A DNA stretch of 64,000 bases from QYOJ01 sp964642545. Lineage in GTDB: Bacteria > Bacteroidota > Bacteroidia > Bacteroidales > FEN-979. The position numbers and the translations under genes are program-made. The stretch lies in NCBI GenBank assembly GCA_964642545.1, contig CAZXQU010000001.1, positions 137,502-201,501 on the forward strand. The letters are read 5' to 3'. Shown one piece after another: positions 9,121 to 18,195 of this stretch. Each line of letters begins with the position of its first letter. Position 1 is the stretch's first letter. The notes below the pieces were generated by a model. The model was given only the letters and a program-made list of their open reading frames with translations. It searched no databases and had not been told where the DNA came from.

Positions 9121-10224
9121 TCAGAGGTTATAATAGCTTGCAAAGGCATCACGGATTTGATCCGGTGTACAAACCTGATTGATCCTGCCTTTCCCGATTT
9201 CGGAGAGCAGGGTGAACCGGATCTCCTGCTGCCTGTTTTTCTTATCGTGCTGCATCATATCCATGCGTACCGCTTCATCTTCCTGAAGGAGTGGAAGCTT
9301 ACCGAATCCCTGGATAATCCACTTAGTAACTTCTTCCAGTTGTTGGGGGTCGAATCCGGCTCGTTGTATGGATAAAAAGCCCTCGCAGAGCATGCCGGCA
9401 GCCACTGCATCACCATGCAGAACCGGAGTTTCCCGCCGAAGTGCGAGCGACTCAATCGCATGGCCGATGGTATGGCCGAAGTTCAGTAATTTCCTCTGGT
9501 TCTGTTCAAATGGATCATGCTTCACGATCTCAAGTTTTATCCGGATCGTCTTCAGAAGAATATCTTTCCAGAAATTCTCTGTAAACGGAATCTCAAGGAT
9601 CTCTGATAATGGCTTCCGTGAAAGCCATCTCCAGAACTGCTCATCCCGGATCAATGCTGTTTTGAGAACTTCGGCTAGCCCGGATCGTATCTGTTCTGCA
9701 GGAAGTGTTTTTAGAAATCCTGGCCAGATATAAACCGCTCTGGGGGTATAAAAAGTTCCAACCTGATTTTTCAGGACATCCATGTTTACACCGGTCTTTC
9801 CTCCAATTGAAGCATCGATCTGTCCTATCAGAGATGTAGGGACATGAATGGTGTCAATACCTCGATGATAAGAGGATGCGACGAAACCTCCCAGGTCGGT
9901 CACCACACCACCACCCAGATTGATGAGGAGAGAATCTCTGTCGGCCTGATGAGATCCCAACTCTTTCCAAAGGTACTCTGCGGTTCGCAGGCTCTTAACT
10001 TCCTCTCCGGTATCAATGCTAAATACTGTTGCAGTATCCAACTCAGGGATGTGGCCGAGGAGCTCGGGAAGGCAGAAACGTTGGGTATTGGCATCAGTAA
10101 GAATAAAAATCCGCGGTTTCAACTTCCTAAGTCGCTTCAGATCCTTCTGAAATTGTTCCATAATCCCATCGCCAATCAGGACAGGGTATTTGGAGGTATT
10201 TACGGTACGGATTGAAAGCTTCAT
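9121..10224 (-). CDS. aroB: 3-dehydroquinate synthase
   Basis: 367 residues. Catalyses the NAD- and metal-dependent cyclisation of DAHP to 3-dehydroquinate, the second step of the shikimate pathway. Motifs seen are the nucleotide-binding INLGGGVVTDLGGFVASSYHRGI (about 100-125), PTSLIGQIDASIGGKTGVN, the metal ligands in AEVLKTALI and LNFGHTIGHAIES (about 250), and LHGDAVAAGM. It is immediately upstream of aroA on the same strand with an 11-base gap, so the two are probably co-transcribed. Confidence 0.96.
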   Translation of the reverse strand: MKLSIRTVNTSKYPVLIGDGIMEQFQKDLKRLRKLKPRIFILTDANTQRFCLPELLGHIPELDTATVFSIDTGEEVKSLRTAEYLWKELGSHQADRDSLLINLGGGVVTDLGGFVASSYHRGIDTIHVPTSLIGQIDASIGGKTGVNMDVLKNQVGTFYTPRAVYIWPGFLKTLPAEQIRSGLAEVLKTALIRDEQFWRWLSRKPLSEILEIPFTENFWKDILLKTIRIKLEIVKHDPFEQNQRKLLNFGHTIGHAIESLALRRETPVLHGDAVAAGMLCEGFLSIQRAGFDPQQLEEVTKWIIQGFGKLPLLQEDEAVRMDMMQHDKKNRQQEIRFTLLSEIGKGRINQVCTPDQIRDAFASYYNL

Positions 10225-10227
10225 ATA

Positions 10228-11451
10228 TTAGCGAAAAGCTGCCATCAGGAGTTCGATATCCTGAAAGGGTAGTTTAAAGGTTTTGCTGACTGCAAGATTA
10301 GTAATGGTCCCATTATAAAGATAAACCCCCTGTCTGACACCATAATCCTTTTTAATCAGGGATTCGATGCCTCCTTCGGAACAGACATCGAGTATGACCG
10401 GTACAAAAATGTTGTTGAGTGCCTGTGAAGCCGTATGCGGGACACGGGAAGCGATATTGGGGACACAGTAATGTGTCACCCCATGTTCTTTGAAAACCGG
10501 ATTGCTGTGCGTTGTGGGCCGTGAGGTTTCGAAACAACCTCCCTGGTCGATGCTAACATCAATAATGATCGACCCATCCTTCATGTCTTTTATCATCTCC
10601 CCGGTGATCAGGCAAGGGGATTTTCCTCCGGGTGAGTGGATGGCTCCGATCACTACGTCGGCCGTCTTCATAGATTCGAGCAGCACCTTCGGATGAAGTA
10701 TCGACGTAAATATCCTGATTCCCAAGTTATTCTGCAGTCTGCGAAGCCGGTAAACCGAATTATCGAATACTTTGACAACGGCACCGAGGCCAAGCGCAGA
10801 ACGAGCGGCAAACTCTCCCACCGTTCCGGCGCCGAGGATCACAACCTCCGAGGGACCTATTCCTGTAAATCCTCCAAACATCTTTCCACGCCCATAGTCG
10901 GGACTGGACAGATACTCAGCTGCAATGAATATGGATGTGCATCCTGCGATCTCACTCATTGCTCTCACGACCGGAAACGATTGCGTTTTATCCCTAATCA
11001 GCTCATAACCAAGAGCTGTGATCTTTTTGGTCATCAGTGTTCGGAAATAACTCTCCTTCTGTATCGCCATCTGAAGCGCCGACACCAGTGTTTGTTTCGG
11101 ATGCATCAGGTCAACCTCGTCAGGTGTAGGTGGGGCCACTTTAAGGAGCAGATCCGACTTGTAGACCTCTTCCGGAGAGTAAACGATTTGAGCGCCTGCT
11201 TCACTGTATTGATGATCAAGAAAATGGGAAGCCTTTCCTGCTCCCGCCTCAACCAACACATGATGTCCTTGATGAGTCAACAGAGTAACTCCATCAGGAA
11301 CCAATGCAACCCGTTTTTCTTCCAGGGTAACCTCTCTGGGAACGCCAATAACCATCTGGCTTTTCCGATGGGTCACCTCCAGCATCTCCTCCTGAGGCAT
11401 CAGACGTTCAGCTTTAGAACGCCTGGTTAGCTCCGATAACGGATCTTCCAT
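10228..11451 (-). CDS. ald: Alanine dehydrogenase
   Basis: 407 residues from the ATG at 11451; an upstream TTG at 11478 would add nine residues without family similarity. Reversibly deaminates L-alanine to pyruvate with NAD. The N-terminal catalytic domain has VIGVPREVTLEEKRVALVPDGV (about 35-58) and the lysine and histidine region MHPKQTLVSALQM. The Rossmann part has VILGAGTVGEFAARSALGLGA (about 200-222), and DVSIDQGGCFETSRPTTHS holds the catalytic Asp. The extra N-terminal MPQEEMLEV stretch is common in Bacteroidota members. It lies just upstream of aroB (3-base gap), so it probably leads the ald-aroB-aroA transcript. Confidence 0.93.
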   Translation of the reverse strand: MEDPLSELTRRSKAERLMPQEEMLEVTHRKSQMVIGVPREVTLEEKRVALVPDGVTLLTHQGHHVLVEAGAGKASHFLDHQYSEAGAQIVYSPEEVYKSDLLLKVAPPTPDEVDLMHPKQTLVSALQMAIQKESYFRTLMTKKITALGYELIRDKTQSFPVVRAMSEIAGCTSIFIAAEYLSSPDYGRGKMFGGFTGIGPSEVVILGAGTVGEFAARSALGLGAVVKVFDNSVYRLRRLQNNLGIRIFTSILHPKVLLESMKTADVVIGAIHSPGGKSPCLITGEMIKDMKDGSIIIDVSIDQGGCFETSRPTTHSNPVFKEHGVTHYCVPNIASRVPHTASQALNNIFVPVILDVCSEGGIESLIKKDYGVRQGVYLYNGTITNLAVSKTFKLPFQDIELLMAAFR

Positions 11452-11483
11452 AAAGGGAAATTTTGAACGAAGATACAAAAAAT

Positions 11484-11601
11484 GTTGGTCATGAAGTCAT
11501 GGGGTGATGGGGTGATTGGTCATTAAGAAATTAGGAAATTAGGAAATACACAAATAGGCTTTTCACCATTTCACCATCTCACCATCTCACCTCTCACCTT
11601 C
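11484..11601. repeat. GTGATGGG, AAATTAGG and CACCATTT/CTC repeats
   Basis: Fills the gap between ald and the lipoprotein gene and enters the latter's last codons. Three short-period families lie side by side: GTGATGGG-like units near 11498-11518, AAATTAGG octamers at 11526-11546, and CACCATTT/CACCATCT units at 11566-11600. The end of the lipoprotein (GETGEGER) is encoded within the last block. Confidence 0.7.
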
Positions 11602-12072
11602 CCCGGTTTCTCCTTGAGGTGCTTCCTCCTTCACGGGTTTCAGGTTAGCATGAGCAGCCCATCTCCAGATGCCGTCATCCTTTACAAAGATTGTCATCCG
11701 GGGTGCCGGGTCGTGAGAAAGACGCTCGCCATCAATGGTCTCCGACACGGCCACAAAATAGGTCGCAATGATCAGATGTTCCTCATTGGTGATCTTCAGG
11801 TCGCTGATCTCAAATTCAGTGATAGCGAGCCCACGAAGCAACTCCAGCTCTTCATCCAAGTTGAATGCCCCGAAATCGTGCACCGATTGAAAACCAGGGG
11901 CCATGTTTTGCTTAATCCCTTCCAGATCCTGGTTCCTGAAGGCGTCCCAGAGTTGATAAACCAATGCTTCCCCTTTAGCAGGATCCGGCATCTCTTCATT
12001 ACAAGATGGTGCCATCATGATTATGGCGAGAAGAAGTAACCATAAACTTAAATGTGATTTAATTTCTTTCAT
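11587..12072 (-). CDS. NTF2/SnoaL-like lipoprotein
   Basis: 161 residues. Signal peptide with a lipobox ending in MMAPSC (Cys24), so it is probably a lipid-anchored envelope protein. The body (about 33-145) has the helix LVYQLWDAFRNQDLEGIKQNM and beta strands ending in GIWRWAAHANLKPV, which fits the NTF2-like (SnoaL/DUF4440) fold. No catalytic residue is evident, and the function is unknown. A GGAGG Shine-Dalgarno sequence lies seven bases before the ATG, unusual for this phylum. The last residues are encoded by a short repeat and are probably not conserved. Confidence 0.65.
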   Translation of the reverse strand: MKEIKSHLSLWLLLLAIIMMAPSCNEEMPDPAKGEALVYQLWDAFRNQDLEGIKQNMAPGFQSVHDFGAFNLDEELELLRGLAITEFEISDLKITNEEHLIIATYFVAVSETIDGERLSHDPAPRMTIFVKDDGIWRWAAHANLKPVKEEAPQGETGEGER

Positions 12073-12100
12073 CTTAACCTCCTTTTTTGTTCTGAGTTCT

Positions 12101-12108
12101 CAAATATA
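12101..12108 (-). promoter_or_regulatory. TATATTTG -7 box for the lipoprotein gene
   Basis: On the minus strand TATATTTG matches TAnnTTTG and sits 28 bases before the ATG at 12072. No clear -33 element was found at the usual spacing. Confidence 0.4.
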
Positions 12109-12187
12109 TAAAAAGATACGTTCATAATTGCTATTTTTGTGACCTTATAATGTGCGCTAAATCACATTAAAGAACAACGTAAATCAC

Positions 12188-12322
12188 ATGACAAATACAT
12201 ACATGCAACGAATTCAGGGGATTTCCGATGAGTTCATCCCTTCGATCTGTAAAATGGATGAGCTTGACTCAATTGTGGCTGTAGATGACGGCGAACGACT
12301 ATGCCGATGCAAATTACACTAA
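12188..12322 (+). pseudogene. Remnant of a cysteine synthase (CysK)
   Basis: A 44-codon frame reading MQRIQGISDEFIPSICKMDE followed by LDSIVAVDDGE. This matches the internal stretch of O-acetylserine sulfhydrylases that usually reads (H)RIQGISDEFIP...V.DG(D/E), roughly residues 220-255 of a 310-residue enzyme. Neither the N-terminal PLP-lysine part nor the C-terminal part is present. After DDGE the similarity seems to continue in another frame (MPMQ where the family has IMAQ), so a frameshift is likely. It overlaps the end of the opposing tsaE by four bases. It is a decayed fragment, not a functional gene. Confidence 0.5.
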
Positions 12323-12768
12323 AGCTTCGGAGATGTTCGACCTGCCATGTTGTCCAGGGAGGAAGTAATTATCCGGGATGTTGTTCCCTCAATCTTAACC
12401 TTCACGGTTTCCGTAGGTAGCAATTCCTCCACCAGTTCAGGCCATTCGAGGAAACAGTAGTTACCGCTATAGAGGTACTCTTCGTAACCAATGTCGTATA
12501 CCTCTTCCAGTTTGTTGATCCGGTAAAAGTCGAAGTGATAAACAGGAATTCCATTGAAGGTATGGTATTCATTAATAATGGCGAACGTTGGACTCAAGGC
12601 TTTATCCTCAACACCGAGTTCCCTGCAAATTGCTTTTATGAATGTAGTTTTTCCTGCTCCCATTTCTCCATAGAAGGCAAAAATCCGATCTTCGGGATAC
12701 GCACTTATAAGCTTCCTCGCAATTTCGGGAAGGTCGCTTTCGGATTTAGCGGAATATTCGTGTGCCAT
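12319..12768 (-). CDS. tsaE: tRNA threonylcarbamoyladenosine biosynthesis ATPase TsaE
   Basis: 149 residues from the ATG at 12768 (a TTG at 12777 is less likely). The P-loop is FYGEMGAGKTTFIKAI (about 32-47). Further family motifs are SPTFAIINEY and the Walker-B-like YHFDFYRI with the tail CFLEWPELVEELLP. TsaE works with TsaB and TsaD to make t6A37 on ANN-decoding tRNAs. It lies 15 bases downstream of porX on the same strand, so the two are probably co-transcribed. Confidence 0.93.
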   Translation of the reverse strand: MAHEYSAKSESDLPEIARKLISAYPEDRIFAFYGEMGAGKTTFIKAICRELGVEDKALSPTFAIINEYHTFNGIPVYHFDFYRINKLEEVYDIGYEEYLYSGNYCFLEWPELVEELLPTETVKVKIEGTTSRIITSSLDNMAGRTSPKL

Positions 12769-12783
12769 TTCCTTCAATACTAT

Positions 12784-14337
12784 TTACCTATTCTTGAGAA
12801 TAATAAACGGTATCAATATCTCCTCCATCGAAATACCGCCGTGCTGGAATGTATCCTTGTAATAGTTCACGAAGTGGTTATAGTTGTTGGGGTAGGCGAA
12901 GAAGTCGGTGTTGCGGCAGAAGGCAAAGCTGGAACTTACGTTGGTGCGGGGAAGGAAAATATCGGCCGGATTCCTCACCTCGAACACTTCGTTGCGCTCA
13001 TATTTAAGGGCTTTTCCTGTTTTGTAACGAAGGTTTGTGTTGGTGTTGCGGTCGCCCAGGATCTTCACGGGATTGCTGACGCGAATAGAGCCGTGATCAG
13101 TGGTGATGACCAGATTCACATCTTTTTCGGCGAGGTAGCGGAAAATCTCAATCAGCGGACTGTGGTTAAACCACGAGAGGGTGAGAGAACGGTAAGCACC
13201 GTCGTCACTGGCCAGCTCTCGGATGATCTCCATTTCCGTACGGGCGTGCGATAGCATGTCCACAAAGTTGTATACGATGAAGTTGAGCTTGTTGACCATC
13301 AGATTTGGCATTAGCTCCACCAACTTCTTACCGTATGACATGTTGAGGACTTTATAATAGGAATACCTGATATCGCGGCCATAGCGTTTCAGCAGCTCGC
13401 CCAGCAGTTCCGACTCGTAATTGTTTTTAGTACCCTCCTCATCTTCACTCACCCAATATTTAGGATATTTCTTCTCAATCTCAGTAGGCAGGAGTCCAGC
13501 GAAAAGTGAATTCCGTGCATATTGAGTAGTAGTGGGTAGAATGCTGTAGTAGATCTCTTCCTCTTCCACCCTGAAACCCTCCTCAATAACAGGCTGTAGA
13601 ATCTTCCACTGGTCGTAACGAAGATTATCGATCAGGATCACGAAAGTGGGACGGTTATCTTCCAGAAGTGGGAAGATCCAATCCTTGACAAGAGTATGTG
13701 ACTGAACCGGCCTTTCTCCTTTTATGCCATTGATCCAATCGATGTAGTTCCGCTCAACAAATTTGCTGAAGACCTGATTCGCTTCCGTTTTCTGCATCTG
13801 GAGGACCTGGTTCATCCCTTCATCCTGCGACCTTTCCAACTTCAGTTCCCAGCCAATGATCTTTTTATAGATTTCGATCCACTCCTTGTAGTCGAGCCGA
13901 TTGCTGATCTCCATCCCGATGTTGCGAAATTCCTGCTGGTACTGGAAGCTGGTCTTTTCGCTTACGATCTTTTTATTCTCCAGGGTTTTCTTCAGGGAGA
14001 GTAGTATCTGGTTTGGGTTGACGGGTTTAATGAGGTAATCGGCAATGTTGCTTCCAATTGCCTCTTCCATGATTGACTCCTCTTCGCTCTTTGTGATCAT
14101 CACAACCGGCAGGTTCGTGGTTCGGTTCTTTATCTTCTCCAATGTTTCAATTCCCGACATCCCTGGCATCTGTTCGTCAAGAAAAATAATATCGAAATTA
14201 TGTTGATCCAGCAATTCCAGTGCATCGTGCCCGTTATTGGCAGTATGAACGGTATATCCTTTCTGATCCAGGAATAGCAGGTGAGGCTTTAAAAGATCTA
14301 TTTCATCATCCACCCACAATATTGTTATCTTCTCCAT
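12784..14337 (-). CDS. porX: PorX, T9SS response regulator with PglZ domain
   Basis: 517 residues. The receiver domain (1-120) has the acidic pocket WVDDE, phospho-acceptor Asp54 in DIIFLDEQMPG and Lys83 in MITKSEE. A helical linker is followed by a PglZ-type alkaline-phosphatase-fold domain (about 200-517) with FVILIDNLRYDQW, NSLFAGLLP and VITTDHGSIRV. This is the architecture of PorX of Porphyromonas gingivalis, which with PorY controls type IX secretion genes and hydrolyses oligonucleotides. It fits the T9SS sorting domain on the kelch protein at 37911. No histidine kinase gene is adjacent. Confidence 0.92.
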   Translation of the reverse strand: MEKITILWVDDEIDLLKPHLLFLDQKGYTVHTANNGHDALELLDQHNFDIIFLDEQMPGMSGIETLEKIKNRTTNLPVVMITKSEEESIMEEAIGSNIADYLIKPVNPNQILLSLKKTLENKKIVSEKTSFQYQQEFRNIGMEISNRLDYKEWIEIYKKIIGWELKLERSQDEGMNQVLQMQKTEANQVFSKFVERNYIDWINGIKGERPVQSHTLVKDWIFPLLEDNRPTFVILIDNLRYDQWKILQPVIEEGFRVEEEEIYYSILPTTTQYARNSLFAGLLPTEIEKKYPKYWVSEDEEGTKNNYESELLGELLKRYGRDIRYSYYKVLNMSYGKKLVELMPNLMVNKLNFIVYNFVDMLSHARTEMEIIRELASDDGAYRSLTLSWFNHSPLIEIFRYLAEKDVNLVITTDHGSIRVSNPVKILGDRNTNTNLRYKTGKALKYERNEVFEVRNPADIFLPRTNVSSSFAFCRNTDFFAYPNNYNHFVNYYKDTFQHGGISMEEILIPFIILKNR

Positions 14338-14430
14338 TGTTCTCCTTACTTTTGTAAGAGTAAATGCCTTATCCGGCTTTTTATTGCCCGGAAACCGTAA
14401 TTTTACGTATTATTAACAAAGATACCCGAA

Positions 14431-15666
14431 ATCATCAACAAAAAGAAAAACATAAACGACCCGATCTACGGTTTCATCACTATCCCCAACGAGTTTTTGT
14501 TTGATGTGATGGAGCATCCCTGGTTCCAGCGTATGCGGCGGATCCGACAGCTGGGGTTAACAGATTATGTCTACCCTTCTGCAACGCACACCCGTTTTCA
14601 ACATGCTCTCGGATGCCTTTTCCTGATGAAGCAGGCTATCAAACTACTTCGCGAAAAGAGAGTAGAAATTACCCCAAAAGAGGAGCAGGGGGCTTGGCTG
14701 GCGATCCTGTTGCACGACATCGGGCACGGGCCCTATTCCCATACCCTGGAACGGTCGATTGTCACGGGTATTTCACACGAGGAGATATCCCTCCTCTTCA
14801 TGGAAAAAATGAACCAACAGTTTTCGGGGGAACTGGATGTGGCAATCCGTATTTTTTCAGACACCTATCCGAAACATTTTTTGCACCAGCTTGTATCGAG
14901 TCAGCTTGATATGGACCGGCTCGACTACCTGTCGCGCGATAGCTTCTTTACAGGAGTGGCCGAAGGAGTGATCAATACCGACCGGATCATCAACATGCTT
15001 ACAGTTGTTGACGATGAATTGGTGGTGGAGGAGAAAGGGATCTATTCGATTGAAAAATTCATCCTGGCCCGCCGTCTGATGTATTGGCAAGTATATCTTC
15101 ATAAAACGGTGCTGGCTGCCGATTTCATGCTTTCCAACATCCTTCGCCGCTCAAAATATCTGGGGGGGCAGGGAAGCGACCTTTTCGCTACGCCTGCCCT
15201 GAAACGATTTCTTCAAGATCCTGTGAAGGGGAAAGAGATGCTTTGTAGGGGCGATTGCCTGGAGACCTTCTCACAGCTTGATGATTTTGATATTTTCTCG
15301 GCAATGAAGGTGTGGAGTGCTCACCCTGATCCCGTTTTATCCCTGCTCTGCAAGCGCCTTGTGGACCGGCATCTTTTCCGTGCCGAATTACGTAACCAAC
15401 CGTTTGATGCCCCCTATGTCGCCAGTATCAAAGAGAATGCTGTTAATAAATTTGGAATCAAACCTGAGGATACTGGTTATCTCGTAACGGAAGAGGCAGT
15501 ATCCAACGAATCATATGATCCTGATCACGACAGAATCAAGATCAGGACACGTGACGGAGAGTTACTCGATATCTCAGAATCTTCAGACCAACTGAACATC
15601 TCAATCCTCTCAACACGCACTAAAAAGTATCTGCTCTCTTATCCAAAGGAATTAACTGTTAAGTAG
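14431..15666 (+). CDS. HD-domain phosphohydrolase (dGTPase-like)
   Basis: About 411 residues. HD-superfamily hydrolase with LLHDIGHGPYSHTLE (metal ligands His-Asp) and SSQLDMDRLDYLSRD, a YwfO-like family that probably hydrolyses nucleotides. The conserved N-terminus INDPIYGFITIPNEF is read upstream of the first ATG/GTG/TTG (TTG 14497, GTG 14506, ATG 14509). Between the in-frame stop at 14398 and 14497 there is no standard start codon. I place the start at the ATC pair at 14431-14436, where the sequence continues NKKKNINDPIYG as in homologues. The start is therefore a guess; a conservative annotation would begin at 14497. Confidence 0.8.
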   Translation: MINKKKNINDPIYGFITIPNEFLFDVMEHPWFQRMRRIRQLGLTDYVYPSATHTRFQHALGCLFLMKQAIKLLREKRVEITPKEEQGAWLAILLHDIGHGPYSHTLERSIVTGISHEEISLLFMEKMNQQFSGELDVAIRIFSDTYPKHFLHQLVSSQLDMDRLDYLSRDSFFTGVAEGVINTDRIINMLTVVDDELVVEEKGIYSIEKFILARRLMYWQVYLHKTVLAADFMLSNILRRSKYLGGQGSDLFATPALKRFLQDPVKGKEMLCRGDCLETFSQLDDFDIFSAMKVWSAHPDPVLSLLCKRLVDRHLFRAELRNQPFDAPYVASIKENAVNKFGIKPEDTGYLVTEEAVSNESYDPDHDRIKIRTRDGELLDISESSDQLNISILSTRTKKYLLSYPKELTVK

Positions 15667-15758
15667 CCATTGCGTTGGAAAAAAATCCTTCCTGTATCGA
15701 AATATTTTGGTATCTTGCGCCACTCTTTTACAAAGTAAAAACCTCTAAATCAAGTTAA

Positions 15759-16805
15759 ATGGAATTCTCTGCCCGACAAATTGCCGAGCTGCTTGGAGGC
15801 ACCATAGAAGGGAATCAAGATGTAACGGTTTCAAGCCTTGCAAAGATCGAAGAGGGGACTCCCGGCACACTCACATTCCTGGCCAATCCTGCATATACTC
15901 AGTACATATACAAAACCGGAGCATCCCTGGCTATCGTCAGGAACAACTTTACTCCCGATAAACCACTACCGGAAGGTCTTACGCTGATCCGTGTTGAGGA
16001 TCCCTATAATGCATTTGCCAGTATCCTTGAGGTCCATGCAAGTATGACCGCGAAGAAATCGGGAGTCTCCACCCAATCGTTCATTTCTCCATCAGCAAAG
16101 CTTGGCAACGACCTCTACATCGGGGAGTTTGCATACATTGGCGATGGGGTTGTGATTGGCGATGGGGTACAAATCTATCCGCAGGTATACCTGGGCGATA
16201 ACATAAAGATTGGTGCCGGAACAAAACTTTATCCGGGAGTTAGAATTTACCACGATTGCATCATCGGGAAAGATTGCACTATTCACGGAGGTGCTGTGAT
16301 CGGAAGCGATGGCTTTGGTTTTGCGCCACAGGATGACAAGAATTACCGGAAGGTTCCACAGGTGGGAAATGTAATTCTGGAAGACAATGTTGAGATCGGA
16401 GCCAATACAACGATCGACAGGGCAACCATCGGCTCAACCATCCTTCGTCGCGGGGTAAAACTTGACAACCTCATACAGGTTGCCCACAATGTTGAGATTG
16501 GCGAAAATACGGTGATCGCTGCCCAATCGGGATTATCCGGGTCGCTGAAGATGGGAAAGAACGTGATGGTTGGAGGCCAGGTAGGTTTTGTCGGGCATAT
16601 CGTGATAGCCGACAACGTTAAGGTTGGAGCAAGGTCGGGTGTTGAAAACAGCCTGACTCAAGAGGGAGGTATCTTTTTCGGCGCTCCTGCCATAGATGTC
16701 ATGCGGGCCCGAAAGAACTATGTGCATTGGAGAAACCTCGACGATATCGTCAGAAAACTGAATTCATTAGAGAAACAGGTGAAAAAATTAATGCCCGATG
16801 AGTGA
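15759..16805 (+). CDS. lpxD: UDP-3-O-(3-hydroxyacyl)glucosamine N-acyltransferase
   Basis: 348 residues. Adds the N-linked hydroxyacyl chain in lipid A synthesis (third step). The N-terminal LpxD domain (about 1-105) binds the uridine. The left-handed beta-helix of hexapeptide repeats (about 110-310) includes the expected catalytic His in AHNVEIGENTVIAAQSG and the conserved GSDGFGFAPQDD. The C-terminal helix carries NLDDIVRKLNSLEKQVKKL. It overlaps the following lpxC/fabZ by eight bases, so translation is probably coupled. Confidence 0.95.
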   Translation: MEFSARQIAELLGGTIEGNQDVTVSSLAKIEEGTPGTLTFLANPAYTQYIYKTGASLAIVRNNFTPDKPLPEGLTLIRVEDPYNAFASILEVHASMTAKKSGVSTQSFISPSAKLGNDLYIGEFAYIGDGVVIGDGVQIYPQVYLGDNIKIGAGTKLYPGVRIYHDCIIGKDCTIHGGAVIGSDGFGFAPQDDKNYRKVPQVGNVILEDNVEIGANTTIDRATIGSTILRRGVKLDNLIQVAHNVEIGENTVIAAQSGLSGSLKMGKNVMVGGQVGFVGHIVIADNVKVGARSGVENSLTQEGGIFFGAPAIDVMRARKNYVHWRNLDDIVRKLNSLEKQVKKLMPDE

Positions 16806-18189
16806 AAAACAGAAGACGATCAAGCATTCCATCAGCATTGATGGTATTGGTCTGCATACGGGAAAAAAAGTCACGCTGACGTTCAAACCAGCCCCTGAGA
16901 ACTACGGATATAAGTTTGCCCGAACCGACTTGAACTCCGGAGTTCTCGTGGATGCAGATGTTGACAATGTTGTTGACACCTCCCGGGGTACGAGTCTGGA
17001 GCATGAAGGAGTTCGTATCGACACGGTGGAACATGTGCTGGCAGCGCTGGCAGGTCTTGAGATCGATAATGTGTTGGTAGAGTTAACCGCCTCGGAGACG
17101 CCCATCCTCGATGGGAGCGCTAAAATTTATGTGGATAAGTTGCTGAAGGCTGGCATCGTGGAGCAAAAGGCTCTTAAAAGGTATATTGAATTAAAGTCAA
17201 ACCTCATCTATTCTGATCCTGAGAAGAAGGTTGAAATTGTTGCCATTCCATCAAAAGAGTTCAAGGTTTCTGTAATGATTGATTACGAATCGAAGATTCT
17301 TACTACCCAAAATGCCACCCTCAGCGACATTAAATATTTCCCGAAAGAGATTGCCCCTTGCCGCACCTTTGTCTTTCTTCATGAGTTGGAGTACCTGCTC
17401 AATAACAACCTCATCAAAGGGGGTGACCTGAACAACGCTATCGTTTTCGTGGACAGGCTTATCGGGCAGGATGAACTGGATAATCTGGCTAAAATCTTCA
17501 ACAAACCCCGGGTGGAGGTACTCCGAGAGGGGATCCTGAACAACCTGGAGTTGCTTCATCCTAACGAGCCCGCACGGCACAAATTATTGGATATCATAGG
17601 CGACCTGGCTTTGGTGGGAATGCCTATCAAGGCACACATCATCGCAACACGGCCCGGGCATTTTTCGAATATTCAGTTTGCCAAGCTTGTAAAGGATCAG
17701 ATCCGTAAATCTAAGAAAAGTGAGGCGATCCGAACGTTTGACCTGAATAAGCCTCCCCTCTATGATGTTAAACAGATCCAGGAACTACTCCCACATCGCC
17801 CTCCGTTTCTCTTCATTGACCGCATCCTGGAGATGGGCCCTGACTATGTTGTAGGAATGAAGAATGTGACCATGAACGAAACCTTTTTTGTCGGTCACTT
17901 CCCCGGCGATCCAGTGATGCCTGGTGTGATCCAGATTGAAGCAATGGCTCAAACCGGTGGCATCCTGGCATTGAAAACCGTGGATGATCCCCAAAACTAT
18001 ACCACACTCTTTCTTAAAATTGACCATGTAAAATTCAGGCACAAAGTTGTCCCTGGTGATACGATCATCTTTTACAACCAGCTCAATGCACCTATCCGAA
18101 GGGGTTTGATCTCCATGAAAGGCATTGCTTATGTAGGCCAGAAGGTGGTGATGGAAGCAGAGATGATGGCACAGATCCAACGTAAATAA
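16798..18189 (+). CDS. lpxC/fabZ: Bifunctional LpxC deacetylase / FabZ dehydratase
   Basis: 463 residues. The LpxC part (about 1-305) has SIDGIGLHTGKKVTLTFKPA, the zinc ligand His in DTVEHVLAALAGLEIDNV, and the second metal site in LHPNEPARHKLLDIIGDLALVG. The FabZ part (about 315-463) has LLPHRPPFLFIDRI and GHFPGDPVMPGVIQIEAMAQ, with His and Glu of the hot-dog dehydratase. Fusion of these two activities (lipid A commitment step and fatty acid elongation) is characteristic of Bacteroidota and related phyla and probably balances the two pathways. Confidence 0.97.
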   Translation: MSEKQKTIKHSISIDGIGLHTGKKVTLTFKPAPENYGYKFARTDLNSGVLVDADVDNVVDTSRGTSLEHEGVRIDTVEHVLAALAGLEIDNVLVELTASETPILDGSAKIYVDKLLKAGIVEQKALKRYIELKSNLIYSDPEKKVEIVAIPSKEFKVSVMIDYESKILTTQNATLSDIKYFPKEIAPCRTFVFLHELEYLLNNNLIKGGDLNNAIVFVDRLIGQDELDNLAKIFNKPRVEVLREGILNNLELLHPNEPARHKLLDIIGDLALVGMPIKAHIIATRPGHFSNIQFAKLVKDQIRKSKKSEAIRTFDLNKPPLYDVKQIQELLPHRPPFLFIDRILEMGPDYVVGMKNVTMNETFFVGHFPGDPVMPGVIQIEAMAQTGGILALKTVDDPQNYTTLFLKIDHVKFRHKVVPGDTIIFYNQLNAPIRRGLISMKGIAYVGQKVVMEAEMMAQIQRK

Positions 18190-18195
18190 CAACCA

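Noticed and set aside
10636..11430. A 264-codon frame on the plus strand across ald
   Set aside because: Antisense to alanine dehydrogenase, with a composition rich in Ser, His and Arg typical of shadow frames.
12535..13254. A 239-codon frame on the plus strand over tsaE and porX
   Set aside because: Crosses two genes with clear family motifs on the other strand; no similarity of its own.
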